From assembly GCA_021780975.1 (NCBI GenBank), contig JAJXXS010000237.1, forward strand, positions 1 to 15,334: a DNA stretch of 15,334 nt. The letters are read 5' to 3'. The notes beneath the pieces were generated by a model, which was not told the origin of the DNA, made no database searches, and saw only the letters and a list, made by a program, of their open reading frames with translations. Source of the DNA: Pseudomonadota bacterium. Its GTDB lineage: Bacteria; Pseudomonadota; Gammaproteobacteria; Burkholderiales; Thiobacillaceae. The first letter of the stretch is position 1; every line of letters begins with the position of its first letter. Below are positions 12,872 through 15,334 of this stretch, in pieces. The translations under genes were made by a program, and so were the position numbers.

Positions 12872-14073
12872 GCTGCGCGCCGGACCAGTGCCTGATAGGC
12901 TTCGCGGTAGCGCGCAACGCTCGCCTTCCAGTTGCGCTCGACTTCGACGAAGCGGCGCCCCTGCGCCTTGAACTGGGGCCAACGCCGCGTATCCTCCAGC
13001 AGGCCCACCACTTTGTCCGCCAGATCCCTGGCATCGCCGGCGCGGAACAGCACGCCGGTTTCGCCGTCGCGGATGAGTTCCTTATGCCCGCCCACATCGG
13101 AGGCCACGAACAGCCGTCCCTGTGCCATCGCCTCCAAGGGCTTGAGCGGCGTCACGAGTTCGGTGAGGCGCATGGGATGGCGGGCGTACACCAGCACGTC
13201 CACCAGATCGTAGTAGCGATTGACTTCGTGGTGATCGACCCGGCCGGTGAAGACCACGCGGTCTTTCAGTTCCATGCGCATGACCTGCGCCTTGAGCGCC
13301 TCGTCCTGCGGTCCGCCGCCCGTCAGCAGCACCTTGACGTCGGGCACGCGCTGCAGGATTGCGGGCAGGGCCTGGAGCAGCAGATCGATCCCTTCGTAGG
13401 CATAGAACGAACCGATGAAGCCTATGACGCGCGCATTTCCCAGGCCCAGCTTGAGCTTCAGGGCGGGGTCGGGAGCCCCGCCGAGGGAGAATTTCTCGAT
13501 GTCCACGGCATTGGGAATCACCGTAATCTTGTCCGCCGGCACGCCGCGCCCCGCCAGGTCGCCGCGCAGCCCTTCGCAGATGGTGAAGACGTGGTCCACA
13601 CGCCGGACGGCGTAGGTTTCCAGCGCCCGCGTCAGGCGGTAGCGCAGGCTGTCTTCCACCGTGCTGCCGTGATCGACCGCGGCATCTTCCCAGAAGGCGC
13701 GAATCTCGTACACCACCGGTATGCCCAGGCGCCGCCCTACCTGCAGGGCCGGGAGGGCGTTGAGCACCGGCGAGTGGGCATGGATGAGGTCGGGTTTGAG
13801 CTCGCGCGCCACTTGCAGCAGGCGGCGGCGCGTCGCCGCCATCACGGCGAAAGGATCCGCACCCGGCAGATGCCGCAGCCAATGGGCGCGGCTGCGATAG
13901 AAATGCAGCCCATCCACCGTCTCCTCCGCCACCGTGCAGCCCTGCTGGCGCGGGCTGGTGAGATGGAAGGTCTGCCAGCCAAGCGCGCGCTGCTCGCGCA
14001 GGATGGCCGCCGTGCGAAAGGTATAGCCAGAATGCAGTGGAATGGAATGATCGAGAACGTGCAGGACTTTCAT
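12868..14073 (-). CDS. PEP-CTERM/exosortase A-associated glycosyltransferase, Daro_2409 type
   Basis: 401-residue GT4 glycosyltransferase. The opening MKVLHVLDHSIPLHSGYTFR and REQRALGWQTFHLTSPRQ are characteristic of the Daro_2409-type family found with exosortase A. The DP-rich acceptor domain includes PDLIHAHSPVLNALPAL; the donor domain contains GFIGSFYAYEGIDLLLQALP (218-237) and VLLTGGGPQ. The catalytic pair is variant: TELVTPLKPLEAMA has Glu305 and Glu314 separated by eight residues rather than seven. This variant is common where a TPLKPLEAMA segment replaces the usual spacing. ATG 14073 shares four bases (ATGA) with the amidotransferase stop, and there is no clear Shine-Dalgarno. Recognition is by sequence memory; the role in sugar addition for the EPS is inferred. 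Confidence 0.92.
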   Translation of the reverse strand: MKVLHVLDHSIPLHSGYTFRTAAILREQRALGWQTFHLTSPRQQGCTVAEETVDGLHFYRSRAHWLRHLPGADPFAVMAATRRRLLQVARELKPDLIHAHSPVLNALPALQVGRRLGIPVVYEIRAFWEDAAVDHGSTVEDSLRYRLTRALETYAVRRVDHVFTICEGLRGDLAGRGVPADKITVIPNAVDIEKFSLGGAPDPALKLKLGLGNARVIGFIGSFYAYEGIDLLLQALPAILQRVPDVKVLLTGGGPQDEALKAQVMRMELKDRVVFTGRVDHHEVNRYYDLVDVLVYARHPMRLTELVTPLKPLEAMAQGRLFVASDVGGHKELIRDGETGVLFRAGDARDLADKVVGLLEDTRRWPQFKAQGRRFVEVERNWKASVARYREAYQALVRRAA

Positions 14074-15334
14074 GCCGCTTGAACGTGATGGAAGTGGGGA
14101 ACGGCAGCTTCCGTGCCCAGAAAGGCGTCGAACATCAGCAGACTCCACAAGGCCACGGAATAATCGCGGCGGCCGCTTTGGTGTTCGCGCACGAGTTCCT
14201 CCAGATAGCGACGCTCGAACCAGCCGGTGTCGAGCAGGCGAGCGCCCAGCACAGCCTGCCCGATTTTCTCCTTGAGCGGGCCGCGGAACCAGCCCTCCAG
14301 CGGAACGGCGAAGCCCATCTTGCGCCGGTACAGGACATCATGCGGCAGATAGGGCTCCATGGCCTTCTTGAACAGGTATTTCCCCTCCCTGCCGCGCAGC
14401 TTCAGGTCGATCGGCAGGCCCGCAACCCAGCCCATCAGCTCGTGGTCCAGCAGTGGCTCACGCACCTCCAGCGCATGCGCCATGCTGGCGCGGTCGACCT
14501 TGGTGAGGATGTCGCCCGGCAGATAGGTTTTCATGTCCAGATACTGCACCAGCGAGAGCGCATCGTGACGGGGAGCGTTGCGGGCATGACGCCGCAGCAC
14601 TTCCACCGCACGGTAGCCCTGCAGCTGCTGTCTGAATGCCGGCGTGAACAGGCGCGCGCGTTGCGCATCCGCCAGCTGCGACACACCGTGGAAATAACCC
14701 GCCACCGTATCGCGCGCCAGGGCCTCGAAAGTGGTCTTGGCACGCAGCATCTTGGGCGCCCAGTCCGCTTTGGGATACAGCCGCCCCAGGGCGCCGAAGA
14801 GCGGACGCCGCACCCCAAAAGGCAGCATGGAACGCAGGCGCTCCTCGTAACGGAACCAACGGTAGCGCCGATAGCCGGCGAAATTCTCGTCGCCCCCGTC
14901 ACCCGACAGGGCCACCTTCACGTGTTTGCGCGCCAGTTCGCAGACCCGGTAGGTGGGCAGCGCGGATGAGTCGGCGTAGGGTTCGTCGTACACGCCCGCC
15001 AGCCTCTCGACGAGGGAGAAATCATCGCTCTGCACGGTGTCGACATGGTGGTGCGTGCGATAACGCTGCGCCACCTGGTTGGCGTATTCGATTTCGTTGT
15101 AGCGCGGATCGGTGAACGCGATGGAACAGGTGTTGACCGGGTCGCGGCTCACCGCCGCCATCATCGCCACCACGGCGCTGGAGTCCACCCCGCCGGACAG
15201 GAAGGCGCCGAGCGGCACGTCGGCAATCATGCGCAGGCGCACCGAATCCTTGAGGCGGGCGATCAGTTCATCTTCGGCAGCCTCCTCGCTCGCCACCCGC
15301 ACCGGAGCGAATGTCATGTCCCAATAAGGGCGCG
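14070..15334 (-). CDS. Asparagine synthase-like amidotransferase, exosortase A-associated, 5' end outside window
   Basis: C-terminal 420 residues of a glutamine-hydrolysing asparagine-synthase family protein. Codons read RPYWD directly before the first visible ATG, so the gene continues beyond the window and the N-terminal glutaminase domain is not visible. The ATP pyrophosphatase loop SGGVDSS is at bases 15197-15177, followed by SGDGGDENFAGYRRY and the conserved KVDRASMAHALEVREPLLD. In exosortase A loci these enzymes (XrtA-associated amidotransferase 1 type) are thought to amidate a sugar acid or similar acceptor of the polysaccharide rather than aspartate; that is inference. It overlaps the next gene by ATGA. 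Intact as far as seen. Confidence 0.93.
   Translation of the reverse strand, partial: RPYWDMTFAPVRVASEEAAEDELIARLKDSVRLRMIADVPLGAFLSGGVDSSAVVAMMAAVSRDPVNTCSIAFTDPRYNEIEYANQVAQRYRTHHHVDTVQSDDFSLVERLAGVYDEPYADSSALPTYRVCELARKHVKVALSGDGGDENFAGYRRYRWFRYEERLRSMLPFGVRRPLFGALGRLYPKADWAPKMLRAKTTFEALARDTVAGYFHGVSQLADAQRARLFTPAFRQQLQGYRAVEVLRRHARNAPRHDALSLVQYLDMKTYLPGDILTKVDRASMAHALEVREPLLDHELMGWVAGLPIDLKLRGREGKYLFKKAMEPYLPHDVLYRRKMGFAVPLEGWFRGPLKEKIGQAVLGARLLDTGWFERRYLEELVREHQSGRRDYSVALWSLLMFDAFLGTEAAVPHFHHVQAA

Noticed and set aside
13084..14082. Plus-strand open frame of 332 codons opposite the Daro_2409-type glycosyltransferase
   Set aside because: Histidine/glutamine-rich shadow typical of the complement of a GC-rich gene; the minus-strand protein is recognised along its whole length.
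1..15334. CRISPR array, insertion sequence, tRNA or rRNA
   Set aside because: No regularly spaced direct repeats, transposase motifs, flanking terminal repeats or tRNA cloverleaf were seen on reading both strands.

Overview
The window looks like a high-GC betaproteobacterial chromosome, probably of the Nitrosomonadales/Rhodocyclales type (Thiobacillus, Sulfuritalea or Dechloromonas-like). The grounds are the hprK-rapZ pair, the rpsF-priB-rpsR-rplI order, and an exosortase A (PEP-CTERM) associated exopolysaccharide cluster with a Daro_2409-type glycosyltransferase. The assignment is by recognition of family sequences; no search was run. I count 20 protein genes, two cut by the window edges. 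I see no tRNA, rRNA, CRISPR array or insertion sequence.

Region 1 (2-3781, + strand) is one tightly packed run: hprK (5' end missing), rapZ, a NusG domain II protein, a Gx-type (ECF S-component-like) membrane protein, ubiX and a LON-substrate-binding-domain protein. Most junctions are 1- or 4-nt stop/start overlaps. HPrK and RapZ belong to the nitrogen/carbon PTS regulatory branch. The next genes are membrane, cofactor and quality-control functions with no obvious link to it.

Region 2 (3782-5312) holds a low-molecular-weight phosphatase homologue on the minus strand, apparently lacking its catalytic cysteine. It is divergent from a pyridoxamine-phosphate-oxidase-family gene, and the two start codons share a single CATATG. 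A 63-residue lipoprotein follows the oxidase gene. About 280 bases after it hold no gene I can support.

Region 3 (5258-6840, minus strand) is the ribosomal/primosomal operon rpsF-priB-rpsR-rplI. It has a TATAAT box, a structured leader and an intrinsic terminator after rplI. A 14-bp perfect inverted repeat lies just upstream of the -10 box and directly after the preceding operon.

Region 4 (6843-15334, minus strand) is the distal part of an exosortase A-type polysaccharide operon. In transcription order it encodes an asparagine-synthase-like amidotransferase (cut by the window edge), a Daro_2409-type GT4 glycosyltransferase, a second GT4 glycosyltransferase, a PaaK/CapK adenylate-forming enzyme, an alpha/alpha-toroid protein, a formyltransferase-fold enzyme and a multi-pass O-antigen-ligase/polymerase-like protein. 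The genes overlap or nearly touch, so they probably work together to build and decorate (amidation, acylation, formylation) a surface glycan and then polymerise or transfer it. The toroid protein is the least understood member. No exosortase or PEP-CTERM substrate gene lies in the window.
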